Assembly (NCBI GenBank): GCA_046540835.1
Contig: JBKHEL010000083.1
Coordinates: 1-11,365 of the forward strand
DNA length: 11,365 nt
DNA from: Coraliomargarita_B sp046540835
GTDB lineage: Bacteria; Verrucomicrobiota; Verrucomicrobiia; Opitutales; Coraliomargaritaceae
Reading direction: 5' to 3'
Part shown: piece after piece, positions 1 to 6,817 of the stretch
Layout: each line of letters begins with the position of its first letter
Position numbering within the stretch: position 1 is the first letter of the stretch
The notes under the pieces: generated by a model
What the model was told of the DNA's origin: nothing
The model's input: only the letters and a program-made list of their open reading frames with translations
Database searches by the model: none
Program-made: the position numbers and the translations under genes

Positions 1-345
1 TGTACGGCGAAGATGCTTGCTGAAGCTGCGCACTACGGGAAAAACTGCTTCAGTTAGCGCCATTACGGACCCTATTAGCCCCGAATGCGAGCCAGCCGTT
101 AAACGGAAACTGCACATAACATCATTGGGCGCGGAGACGGCCTCCAATACAAAATCGAGGGGTGCGCAGGGCGGCGGGGCGGTCTGGGGGCGGAAGACTT
201 GGAACCGTTGATTGCGGATTGGCCAAGGCGTTTGCGTAGTTGTTTTGTTGATACGGGAAGCGGCTTAGGATTAGGATCTGTGATTTCTTGGACTGACTCC
301 GTCCGGTTCTCTTTTGTTTCCTCCTTTCCCTCTGCTTTCTGGAGA
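1..345. other. Gene-free left edge, nothing firmly identified
   Basis: No coding region is supported here. The first 57 bases read open on the + strand in frame 1 and end in a TAG at 55-57 after 18 codons, so they could be the tail of a gene entering from the left, but this is too short to recognise. An inverted repeat CTGAAGC (20-26) / GCTTCAG (47-53) lies in this stretch. It has no T-tract on either side convincing enough to call a terminator. The rest, up to the stop codon of the leftward operon, shows no tRNA, repeat array or clear terminator. A short GTG-started reading frame on the minus strand (349 to 122) is highly basic and of low complexity and is not accepted as a gene. Confidence 0.5.
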
Positions 346-3300
346 TCACCCGTCAGTTTCCGGCATGCGCTCCATGACCATCCGGTAGTGGCGCAAAGCT
401 TTTACAGAAGGAGGCAGGTCGTGGAGCAGCTCCCGGAATTCGGGAAGATCGTCGACCAGTTGATGTGACAGCCTGAGGCACGCGAGGTCCACCATAAACT
501 TCATCCGCTTTTTTTTGGGTCCGGGGGTGGCCATCTCTTTGAGGACGTCCCGATAGAGGATGCGTGCCAGCTCAGGTTCGGGGAAATTAGACATTTCATT
601 CAGGATCATCCTTCGGACATAAGGATAGTCCTTTTTGTGGGTCGCCCAGAATTTTTTTTCCACGGCTTCCCGCAAAAATGGCCGGGTCATTTCATCGAAC
701 CCGCGAATGCGACTGATCTGATACAGGTTTACCCAGTCGGGGTTCTTTCGTTGGGAATCCAGCAGAGAGCTCAACCGGTTTCGCCGCTCCTCTGGGTCGG
801 GGGTGATGGCAGCCTCCGCAAGGGCTTTCATCCGTTTCGAAAAATTTTTATCTGCGGGATATTTTCGCACCACATCGATCATCCAGGATGCCTGCTGGCC
901 ATGTTTGGCCACCAACCAGATCAGACTATTTTGTATCCAGGAGTCCAGGTCCCCCTCTTCCAGATATTTTGCTATTTCTTTCAGTCCATCAGGGGAACCC
1001 GGTTCAAAGGAGACTAGAAATGATTTCGCCCGGCGCTGGATCTCCTGATCCGCGCTTTCTAACATCCGCAGCAACGGGCCACCGGCCAGCGGCCAGGCCG
1101 CAGGGTTCTCGCCGACTAATTTTGGGAGATTCCATCTGGAAGAGCACCAGTTTATCTCAAAGACTTGTTTCAGTTGTGGCACGAGCTCCTTCAGGACCAC
1201 ATTTTTATTCTCGGAGCGATTGAGTTCTTTCACCAAGGCATCGATGGCCAGGAGGTCATCTTTGGAGTTTACCAGAAAGAGTTCTTTGAGCCTGGAGGAA
1301 GAGAGTTCAGATAGACTCGGCGTCGTGCCGATAACGTTCATTGTCGCAAAAAGATCCGCGATTGTTTCGGTCTGTCCGTATTTATGCAGCCACCCGTCAA
1401 TCTGTTCAGCCCATGCGGGGTGCCTGGGGCGAATCATCAGACCTGCACGTAAATAGGCAATATGGCGGGTCTCCTCGTTATTCAATTTGGATTCGATGAG
1501 AGCAATCTGATCCGCGTGCTTTTCATTGAGCAACCAGAACGGGACATCGGCGTAGATATCCGGATCGGCCATGTGTCTGAACGCGACCTGCTTCCAAAGC
1601 TCGCTGTTGGAGCCGAGATACATCCCGCCCAGGGTAATCAAATGAGCATCCCGGTCCAGCTTGGACACACTGTTCAAGCCAACATCGAAGATGTTGCGCA
1701 ATTGGATCAGTTCCTCTGGAGTGATACTTTCCAGCGAGAACGAGATCAGTCCGGCCAGGAAAAAAACAGCCTGTGATGCGCGCTGATCTTCGGAGAGCAG
1801 GTCGATTTCTTCCCGGTTTGCCCGGTAAAATTCCAGAGCCAAGGGCGCTAGATCGGAAGCATACTTAAAAGGGGATACATGCGAAGGGGTATCCAACTTT
1901 TCAGCGAGCTCTAACTTCTTTTTCAGAAATCCGGAATCCGCATGAGTGATCAGGGCTTCCCACATTTTTTTGACATCGGAAAAGTCGTTTTTTTTCTGCC
2001 AGGGAGCGTCCGGCAATAAAAGCGTCACCAAGCGCTCACGGGCCACGGAGTCACCACTTTTCAGGACATAGTTAAACAGATCTGTCAGCAAATGAAACTT
2101 TGGTTCTAAAGCAAGTTCCGGATGCGTGAGCATTTCTGTGATTCGGATCGGTGAAATATTGAAATCAATGGCGCTTTCCACCGCCCTGTATTTGGTAGGA
2201 TTCAACAAAATCATACGGCACCAACTCTTGTCGAATTCGCCGGGTTGCATCTCGTATTTCAACGGACCTTTAAGGGAATTCATGTATCCCTTCCAGAGCC
2301 ACCACCTAGTTATTGTCTTCGAGCTTTGGTGCCGGATGATCTCTGTCAGCTCATCGCGTAAATCCTTTCTTCTTTCGCTTATACGGGTAATTAAGTAGCG
2401 GGAGACCGGTTCGGCCCGAAGGCGTTTGAGTAGCTTTTCATTGGGCATCAGGGCCAGTTTTTTGAAGAGAAGATCATCCGTTTTTGCACCCAGATTTTGA
2501 TATCCCCGCTTATTCAGGATGGCGAAGGCACGTTCAGGGGTGATTTCGGTGTCCGCATTAAATTCAAAATCGAGTTTATATTTGGATCTTCTCATCGTCT
2601 GGACGAGCAGCAGGTGCAGTTCACGATCGCCCAACTGGTCTTGGAAGTAACGGTCGACAAGGCGTTCGATAGCCGTCAAATACCGGTTTTCCCCAATGAT
2701 CATCGGGAAGTATTTTTTGAAATCCTGCTGAAGCAATTTTCGAAAGATCGACATCGTTGCTTTTCTATTCGGGGACCTCAGCAAGGCATCGATCATCGGA
2801 TCCTGTAGATCCGGCAGAAGGGTCAAGTGCTGTATAAGCTGGCGGTAGATCTCCGGGGGAATGGACCCGGAGGTTGTCAGCTCGTTATCGGCATCCTCCA
2901 AAACAGCGCGAAAATCTGCTGAAAAGGGAAGGAGGACTTCGGCTGGTAAATCTCCGCAGGCGGCGAAAAAGCGAACGATCGCCGTTTGATTTTCAATCTG
3001 TTCCTCCCGCGAGGTGGACTCCAGCACTTGATTGGCGCGATAAACGATTTCCGGGTCTTGCCGGTTGGCCTCGCGATACAGGGTGACCGCATCACGAACT
3101 TTTCTTCCCATCAGGGTCAGTTCTCGCACCGCTTCAATGCGCTGCTTATAAGTCTCCGCCCCCAGCTGTTTTAGCAGTCGCGGGATTTGCGCCTGATCCC
3201 GCTCGAACCGGTCGAGAAGCTCCCGAATCGCCTCATCCTTGACCTCGACTAATCGTGGAATCACTCCCACGTCGCCCGCCTGTAGGCGATCCACATCATC

Positions 3301-3408
3301 TGCCAAGCGCACGGACTCTGCAGCGGAAAGTGAGCCGTGAAGGGGGTTACTGCAAAAAGCAGAAAGAGAAAGAGAAGTGATTTTCGGGGGTTCACGATGA
3401 CGGGTCAT
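346..3408 (-). CDS. Large helical HEAT-like protein of unknown function
   Basis: This 1,020-residue protein is not a family I can name. The ATG at 3408 is chosen because it shares its A with the TGA of the upstream gene (TGATG, one-base overlap), with a weak AAGG-type ribosome site inside that gene. In-frame TTG (3414) and GTG (3411) starts are also possible. Residues about 1-32 have a basic start and a short, weakly hydrophobic segment, so export is possible but unproven. Residues about 74-133 match the HEAT-type unit common in planctomycete and verrucomicrobial proteins (LGAETYKQRIEAVRELTLMG, then a DPEIVYRANQVL segment). A second HEAT-like stretch (LLRMLESADQEIQRRA) lies near residue 775. 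Almost everything between looks alpha-helical, with no catalytic motif visible. The C-terminus is rich in charged residues, including a PGPKKKRMK run. The operon arrangement implies translational coupling to, and probably joint work with, the NGD/LamG-like protein. It could be a scaffold or a periplasmic adaptor; this is a guess. Confidence 0.85.
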   Translation of the reverse strand: MTRHREPPKITSLSLSAFCSNPLHGSLSAAESVRLADDVDRLQAGDVGVIPRLVEVKDEAIRELLDRFERDQAQIPRLLKQLGAETYKQRIEAVRELTLMGRKVRDAVTLYREANRQDPEIVYRANQVLESTSREEQIENQTAIVRFFAACGDLPAEVLLPFSADFRAVLEDADNELTTSGSIPPEIYRQLIQHLTLLPDLQDPMIDALLRSPNRKATMSIFRKLLQQDFKKYFPMIIGENRYLTAIERLVDRYFQDQLGDRELHLLLVQTMRRSKYKLDFEFNADTEITPERAFAILNKRGYQNLGAKTDDLLFKKLALMPNEKLLKRLRAEPVSRYLITRISERRKDLRDELTEIIRHQSSKTITRWWLWKGYMNSLKGPLKYEMQPGEFDKSWCRMILLNPTKYRAVESAIDFNISPIRITEMLTHPELALEPKFHLLTDLFNYVLKSGDSVARERLVTLLLPDAPWQKKNDFSDVKKMWEALITHADSGFLKKKLELAEKLDTPSHVSPFKYASDLAPLALEFYRANREEIDLLSEDQRASQAVFFLAGLISFSLESITPEELIQLRNIFDVGLNSVSKLDRDAHLITLGGMYLGSNSELWKQVAFRHMADPDIYADVPFWLLNEKHADQIALIESKLNNEETRHIAYLRAGLMIRPRHPAWAEQIDGWLHKYGQTETIADLFATMNVIGTTPSLSELSSSRLKELFLVNSKDDLLAIDALVKELNRSENKNVVLKELVPQLKQVFEINWCSSRWNLPKLVGENPAAWPLAGGPLLRMLESADQEIQRRAKSFLVSFEPGSPDGLKEIAKYLEEGDLDSWIQNSLIWLVAKHGQQASWMIDVVRKYPADKNFSKRMKALAEAAITPDPEERRNRLSSLLDSQRKNPDWVNLYQISRIRGFDEMTRPFLREAVEKKFWATHKKDYPYVRRMILNEMSNFPEPELARILYRDVLKEMATPGPKKKRMKFMVDLACLRLSHQLVDDLPEFRELLHDLPPSVKALRHYRMVMERMPETDG

Positions 3409-4841
3409 CACCAAGCCTTGTCGTCGGTCAAATGCCGTTCGTCGTAGGGGTTCAGTATCAGGCCGGAGACAAATCGAGTGCGCAGCATGACTTCGCCCGT
3501 GGTCTCCGAACGCCCCCGGAAACTTCCGTCCGTCAAGGAGTCCAGCTTCAGGGTCACGCGTTCCCGGGTGGGAAATACCAGTCGCACGTCTCCTGCCAAG
3601 CGGCGGGGCTCAGCCGAGTGAGCCATGGCCAGATTCACCTGAACGATCCGGTCCAAGGGGATCGGCAACTCTGCAAAATCCGTTTTAAAGCGCAGAGTGT
3701 CGTCAGAGATGCTCAAAACTTCGCCGCTGAACTGGTCACCATTTCCGAGAATCAGCAGATCCCGGTCCTCGATGACCTTTTCCTCATTTTCTTTTTCAAA
3801 ACTTCCGTCCCATTCCCGAATCACCAGATTTTCGATTTTTACTGGAATGTTGCCCGACGCCAGAAATTGCAGCACGTCCCCGGAAACTTCGCCTTCGAAA
3901 TAATCCACCCACTTTTTAACCAGCTTGTCGTTAATCATCAAAGCCAATTCTTTCTCTTCCCGATTCAAAAATAGCCGGATGCGCGCCTCGCTCTTTGCCT
4001 GCAAGCTTTGCACCCGACTGTTGCCCAGATCTTGACGTCCATGTTGACGCGAATTGCGATAGCAACGCACATAACCGCGCTGCAGCATCAGCGAATAATT
4101 TTCGGTGCTATTCTTTAATTCATCCGCCCAGAAATTTATGGTGAACTGCAAATCGCTGCGCCAAGCCAGATCCAGGGCGATCTCCGCGCGGTCCGGAATA
4201 TCTTCGAAACGCTTGCCAAGGCTCTCACCGGAGCTGCCTTCATAATACAAAGCTTTTTTGCGCAGCGCCCAACCCGTGTTTTCGGCATCCAGCGAAGTCG
4301 TCCACACCTCCAAATCGATAGGCCCTCTGTAGACCTCTGAAGCCGCCGCCTGCGGGTGAAGGGAAACAATCATGGGGACCGCGATCTCGACCTCCCCCGC
4401 ATAGGGCGTGTCGAGAAAGAGGGAATCCTCATCCATACGCAGGATTTGCCCCCGATACTCATCACCATTGCGGATCCTTACGCGGGCAAGTCCCTCCAGC
4501 GCGTCGTCCGGGAAAGGACCTTTGAACTTTACCTCCCTTAATGGTCCCAGTTTGAAGCGGATCGGCTCCTCCACATAAGGATGCACCCAGGCCAAGCCTT
4601 CTTCCGCATCCGCCGAGACCAAGAGACCCGAGAGGACGTCTCCATTCAGAAAGCTCAGGCGATCAAAGGTCGTTTTCCGCGAGGCAAAATGACTTTCTTC
4701 TTCGGCCCCCTCGAAACGGTCAGCCCTTTCAGCAGAATCCGGCTCCACGCTTCCAGCAGTTATTTTCTCCGATTGAGTCGTGGCCTGCAGGCCCAAATAT
4801 CCGAGGTAGACAAAAATACCCAACAGCAGCCAAACTTTCAT
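3408..4841 (-). CDS. Membrane-anchored or exported NGD-repeat and LamG-like protein
   Basis: This is a 477-residue protein with no assigned function. Residues 1-20 (MKVWLLLGIFVYLGYLGLQA) form a signal peptide or single N-terminal membrane anchor, followed by an acidic linker to about residue 50. Four related beta-rich units follow the pattern NGD-x(2)-G-(I/V/L)...L...(T)-x-(Y/F)...I-P-(L/M)-x-x-(I/V). They lie at about 57-106, 118-162, 359-403 and, degenerate and without NGD, 415-463. The unit resembles the segment that precedes DUF481-type outer-membrane proteins. Between units 2 and 3, residues about 175-346 look like a concanavalin/LamG-like sandwich (similar in style to DUF1080 or LamG domains), ending in IPVKIENLVIREWDG. 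No catalytic residues are evident. The start is supported by an AAGGA ribosome site five bases upstream. It is the first gene of a leftward operon and overlaps the next gene by one base. Domain-level assignments are by eye. Confidence 0.85.
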   Translation of the reverse strand: MKVWLLLGIFVYLGYLGLQATTQSEKITAGSVEPDSAERADRFEGAEEESHFASRKTTFDRLSFLNGDVLSGLLVSADAEEGLAWVHPYVEEPIRFKLGPLREVKFKGPFPDDALEGLARVRIRNGDEYRGQILRMDEDSLFLDTPYAGEVEIAVPMIVSLHPQAAASEVYRGPIDLEVWTTSLDAENTGWALRKKALYYEGSSGESLGKRFEDIPDRAEIALDLAWRSDLQFTINFWADELKNSTENYSLMLQRGYVRCYRNSRQHGRQDLGNSRVQSLQAKSEARIRLFLNREEKELALMINDKLVKKWVDYFEGEVSGDVLQFLASGNIPVKIENLVIREWDGSFEKENEEKVIEDRDLLILGNGDQFSGEVLSISDDTLRFKTDFAELPIPLDRIVQVNLAMAHSAEPRRLAGDVRLVFPTRERVTLKLDSLTDGSFRGRSETTGEVMLRTRFVSGLILNPYDERHLTDDKAW

Positions 4842-4846
4842 CGGAA

Positions 4847-4851
4847 TCCTT
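4847..4851 (-). promoter_or_regulatory. Ribosome binding site AAGGA for the NGD/LamG-like gene
   Basis: On the minus strand AAGGA lies five bases upstream of the ATG at 4841. It is preceded by a run of eight T (4862-4855) and a TATAAA. The TATAAA is too close to the start codon to be a useful -10 box for a transcript that carries this ribosome site. Confidence 0.6.
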
Positions 4852-4898
4852 TATAAAAAAAACTCTGCATCCAGGGAAGCAAGCTGCTCTCCCACCTT

Positions 4899-4927
4899 TT
4901 GGTCAATCCAAATCCGTAGGATACACT
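4899..4927 (+). promoter_or_regulatory. Candidate promoter for the glycerate kinase cluster
   Basis: In the 171-base divergent intergenic region, TTGGTC (4899-4904) and TACACT (4922-4927) are separated by 17 bases, the preferred sigma-70 spacing. The match to consensus is modest: three of six at -35 and four of six at -10. The -35 element sits within a short dyad, TTTGG-TCAAT-CCAAA (4898-4912), which could be an operator half-site pair. This would give a leader of about 80 bases before the ATG at 5013. The rest of the intergenic region shows nothing further that I can name. Confidence 0.25.
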
Positions 4928-5012
4928 CTTACTTTCAGCAGATCATGGACAAATCGGCCGCTTCCCTTACTCTGAGTTGGACCTGCCCGCCTGTTCGCTC
5001 CATTTTTGAGGC

Positions 5013-6182
5013 ATGCACCTGCTTCTTGCTTTCGATAAATTCAAGGATTCGATGACGGCGACCCGCGCCTGCGAGGCCGCCGAATCGGGCGTCCGCAGCG
5101 CTTTGGGCGCGCAAGTGGGCGTCGAACACGCACCGCTGACCGATGGCGGCGAAGGCTTTTGCCGCATCCTGACCGAAGCTGCCGATGGCTACATCGAGTA
5201 TCATCCGGTGACCGGTCCGACCGGTGAGGAGATCGACGCGCCCATCGGGTGGGTCGAATCGGACAGCCTGAGCGGGGACGCGAAACAGCGGCTTGGCCAG
5301 CCCCGCGGCCGGATCGCGGTCATCGAGATGGCCTCGGTTGCGGGGCTTGAGCAGGTGCCGGTGCCACAACGCCATCCCGGCCATTGCACCACTTGCGGCG
5401 TCGGCGAGCTGATCCGCATCGCGGCGGCCGAAGACGCGGGGGCGATTCTCCTCGGGATCGGGGGAAGCGCAACGAGTGATCTCGGCCTGGGTGCGCTGGA
5501 GTCGATGGGGCTGCGGCTCGGCTCTGCGGGTATCACCTACCCCGCAGACTGGCCGACCATCGAGGCAATTGACGGGGCACTGGATTTTCAGCCGCCGGCG
5601 ATCCACATCGCCTGCGACGTCTCCAACCCGCTCCTCGGCCCCAATGGAGCGGCCGCAGTCTATGGGCCTCAAAAAGGGCTCCGCCCCGAAGAAATCGAGC
5701 CCTTCGATGCGGAAGCGCGGCGCATGGCGCAGCTGCTCTGCCGACACTTCAATCGGCGGGAAGACCTGCCCGCTGCTCCAGGCTGCGGGGCTGCAGGAGG
5801 CATCGGCTTCGGCCTGAAAGCCGCCTGCGGGGCAAGCTTTGTCCCGGGCTTCGAACTGGTCTCCTCCTGGTTGGATCTCCCGGCGAGGCTCGGGCGAGCC
5901 GATTTGGTCCTGACCGGAGAGGGGAAATTCGACCGCAGCTCCCTCTCGGGGAAGGGGCCCTATGCCCTGCTTCAGGCTGCGCACAAGGCCTCAAAGCCGG
6001 CCATCCTCCTCGCCGGTATTTTTGACGACGCGGCACGGCAGGCCCTGAAAGAAAATTTTTCCGGGGTGGAGGCTTTTGCCATCACGCCCAAACAGATGCC
6101 GCTGGAGGAAGCTCTGATGCGCGGCGCTGAAAATCTGGAACTGCAAGTCCATTCCGCTCTCCTTAAACTCGCCGGCAAATGA
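5013..6182 (+). CDS. Glycerate kinase (GarK/GlxK family)
   Basis: This 389-residue enzyme should phosphorylate D-glycerate with ATP. The GarK/GlxK family gives 2-phosphoglycerate, which enters lower glycolysis in the cytosol. The whole length follows the family: an N-terminal LAFDKFKDSMTA (compare the E. coli start with PDSFKESL), LTDGGEGF at 42-49, GIGGSATSDLGLGAL at about 148-162, CDVSNPLLGPNGAA then VYGPQKG at 201-222, PGCGAAGGIGFGL at 256-268, and LTGEGKFDRSSLSGKGP at 300-316. The length is normal and no key motif is missing. The ATG at 5013 is chosen because the protein begins exactly where family members do, although the GAGG upstream is only one base from the ATG, so the ribosome site is poor. 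The stop overlaps the next start by four bases (ATGA), which implies an operon. Whether the product is 2- or 3-phosphoglycerate is taken from the family, not seen. Confidence 0.95.
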   Translation: MHLLLAFDKFKDSMTATRACEAAESGVRSALGAQVGVEHAPLTDGGEGFCRILTEAADGYIEYHPVTGPTGEEIDAPIGWVESDSLSGDAKQRLGQPRGRIAVIEMASVAGLEQVPVPQRHPGHCTTCGVGELIRIAAAEDAGAILLGIGGSATSDLGLGALESMGLRLGSAGITYPADWPTIEAIDGALDFQPPAIHIACDVSNPLLGPNGAAAVYGPQKGLRPEEIEPFDAEARRMAQLLCRHFNRREDLPAAPGCGAAGGIGFGLKAACGASFVPGFELVSSWLDLPARLGRADLVLTGEGKFDRSSLSGKGPYALLQAAHKASKPAILLAGIFDDAARQALKENFSGVEAFAITPKQMPLEEALMRGAENLELQVHSALLKLAGK

Positions 6183-6817
6183 CGGAATCCGAAGACGAGT
6201 TGAGGGCGATCCGCTGGCGCCGCATGCGCCGGGTCAAACGCTGGCTGCGTCCACTCCCCCGGCGGAGCAACATCCACCGTTACCCCATCATCAAGTTCTT
6301 CGCCGAAACAGCGAAAAAGCGTCTCTACATCTGGAGTTTCCGGGAAGAATATGCTGTGCCGGCGATTTACGCGGGGTGCATCCTGACGCTGATGCCACTC
6401 TACGGCCTGCAACTGATCATTGGCTTCCTGATTGCCCTGTTTCTCCGCGCCAATCTGCCGATCCTGATCGGACTGCAAATCGTCTCCAACCCGATCACCG
6501 CCATCCCGATTTGGGTGGCCGACTACCGGGTCGGCCGCATCGTGCTGGGGCTGATCGGGATCGAATCCACGGCTCTCCAGCGCGGAGAGATACAGATGAC
6601 CCTGATCCATTTTATCACCGGTAACTGGAGCGAAAACTTTGAGCGCATGGTCAGCGTTTTCGGGATCACATCTCTCGGAGCGATTGTGATGGGCCTGTTT
6701 TTTGGTCTGGTCGGCAGTGTCGCCTACCGTATTGTCGCGCGTAGAACAGCTGCCAGCTACCAACTGCTCGCCGAAAAAATACGGAGGGCCAAAGAAAATA
6801 AACACCGTGAGTCTTAA
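6179..6817 (+). CDS. DUF2062 family membrane protein
   Basis: This is a 212-residue inner-membrane protein of the DUF2062 family; its biochemical role is not established. Residues 1-35 are strongly basic (RWRRMRRVKRWLRPLPRR), probably cytoplasmic. Hydrophobic segments lie at about 59-90 and 93-127 and carry the family hallmark: small residues and glycines around AVPAIYAGCILTLMPLYG, then QIVSNPITAIPIW. A third segment lies at about 157-186, followed by a basic tail. The SNP-(I/L)-T-x-x-P motif at about 103-110 is typical of the family. The start ATG at 6179 overlaps the glycerate kinase stop (ATGA) and has no obvious ribosome site of its own, so translation is probably coupled. The 3' end overlaps the namZ start by 11 bases. 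Some DUF2062 proteins are fused or adjacent to glycosyltransferases, so an envelope role is plausible. No direct link to glycerate metabolism is visible. Confidence 0.9.
   Translation: MTESEDELRAIRWRRMRRVKRWLRPLPRRSNIHRYPIIKFFAETAKKRLYIWSFREEYAVPAIYAGCILTLMPLYGLQLIIGFLIALFLRANLPILIGLQIVSNPITAIPIWVADYRVGRIVLGLIGIESTALQRGEIQMTLIHFITGNWSENFERMVSVFGITSLGAIVMGLFFGLVGSVAYRIVARRTAASYQLLAEKIRRAKENKHRES

Noticed and set aside
1..57. Possible tail of a + strand gene entering from the left (18 codons ending in TAG)
   Set aside because: Too short to separate from chance and not recognisable as any family.
98..104. GTTAAAC, resembling an integron attC end box
   Set aside because: No matching partner box at a suitable distance and no integrase or cassette structure nearby.
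122..349. GTG-started 75-codon frame after the giant helical gene, with a GTGA overlap
   Set aside because: The overlap is tempting, but the product is a basic, low-complexity string without motif and no ribosome site precedes it at the right distance.
4850..4855. TATAAA on the minus strand as a -10 box for the NGD/LamG-like gene
   Set aside because: It would start transcription within a few bases of the ATG and cut off the AAGGA ribosome site, which looks real.
4935..5984. Long open frame (349 codons) on the minus strand opposite glycerate kinase
   Set aside because: It lies antisense to a clear family member in G+C-rich DNA, and its residues are rich in Arg, Pro, Ala and Gly with no recognisable motif, typical of a shadow frame.
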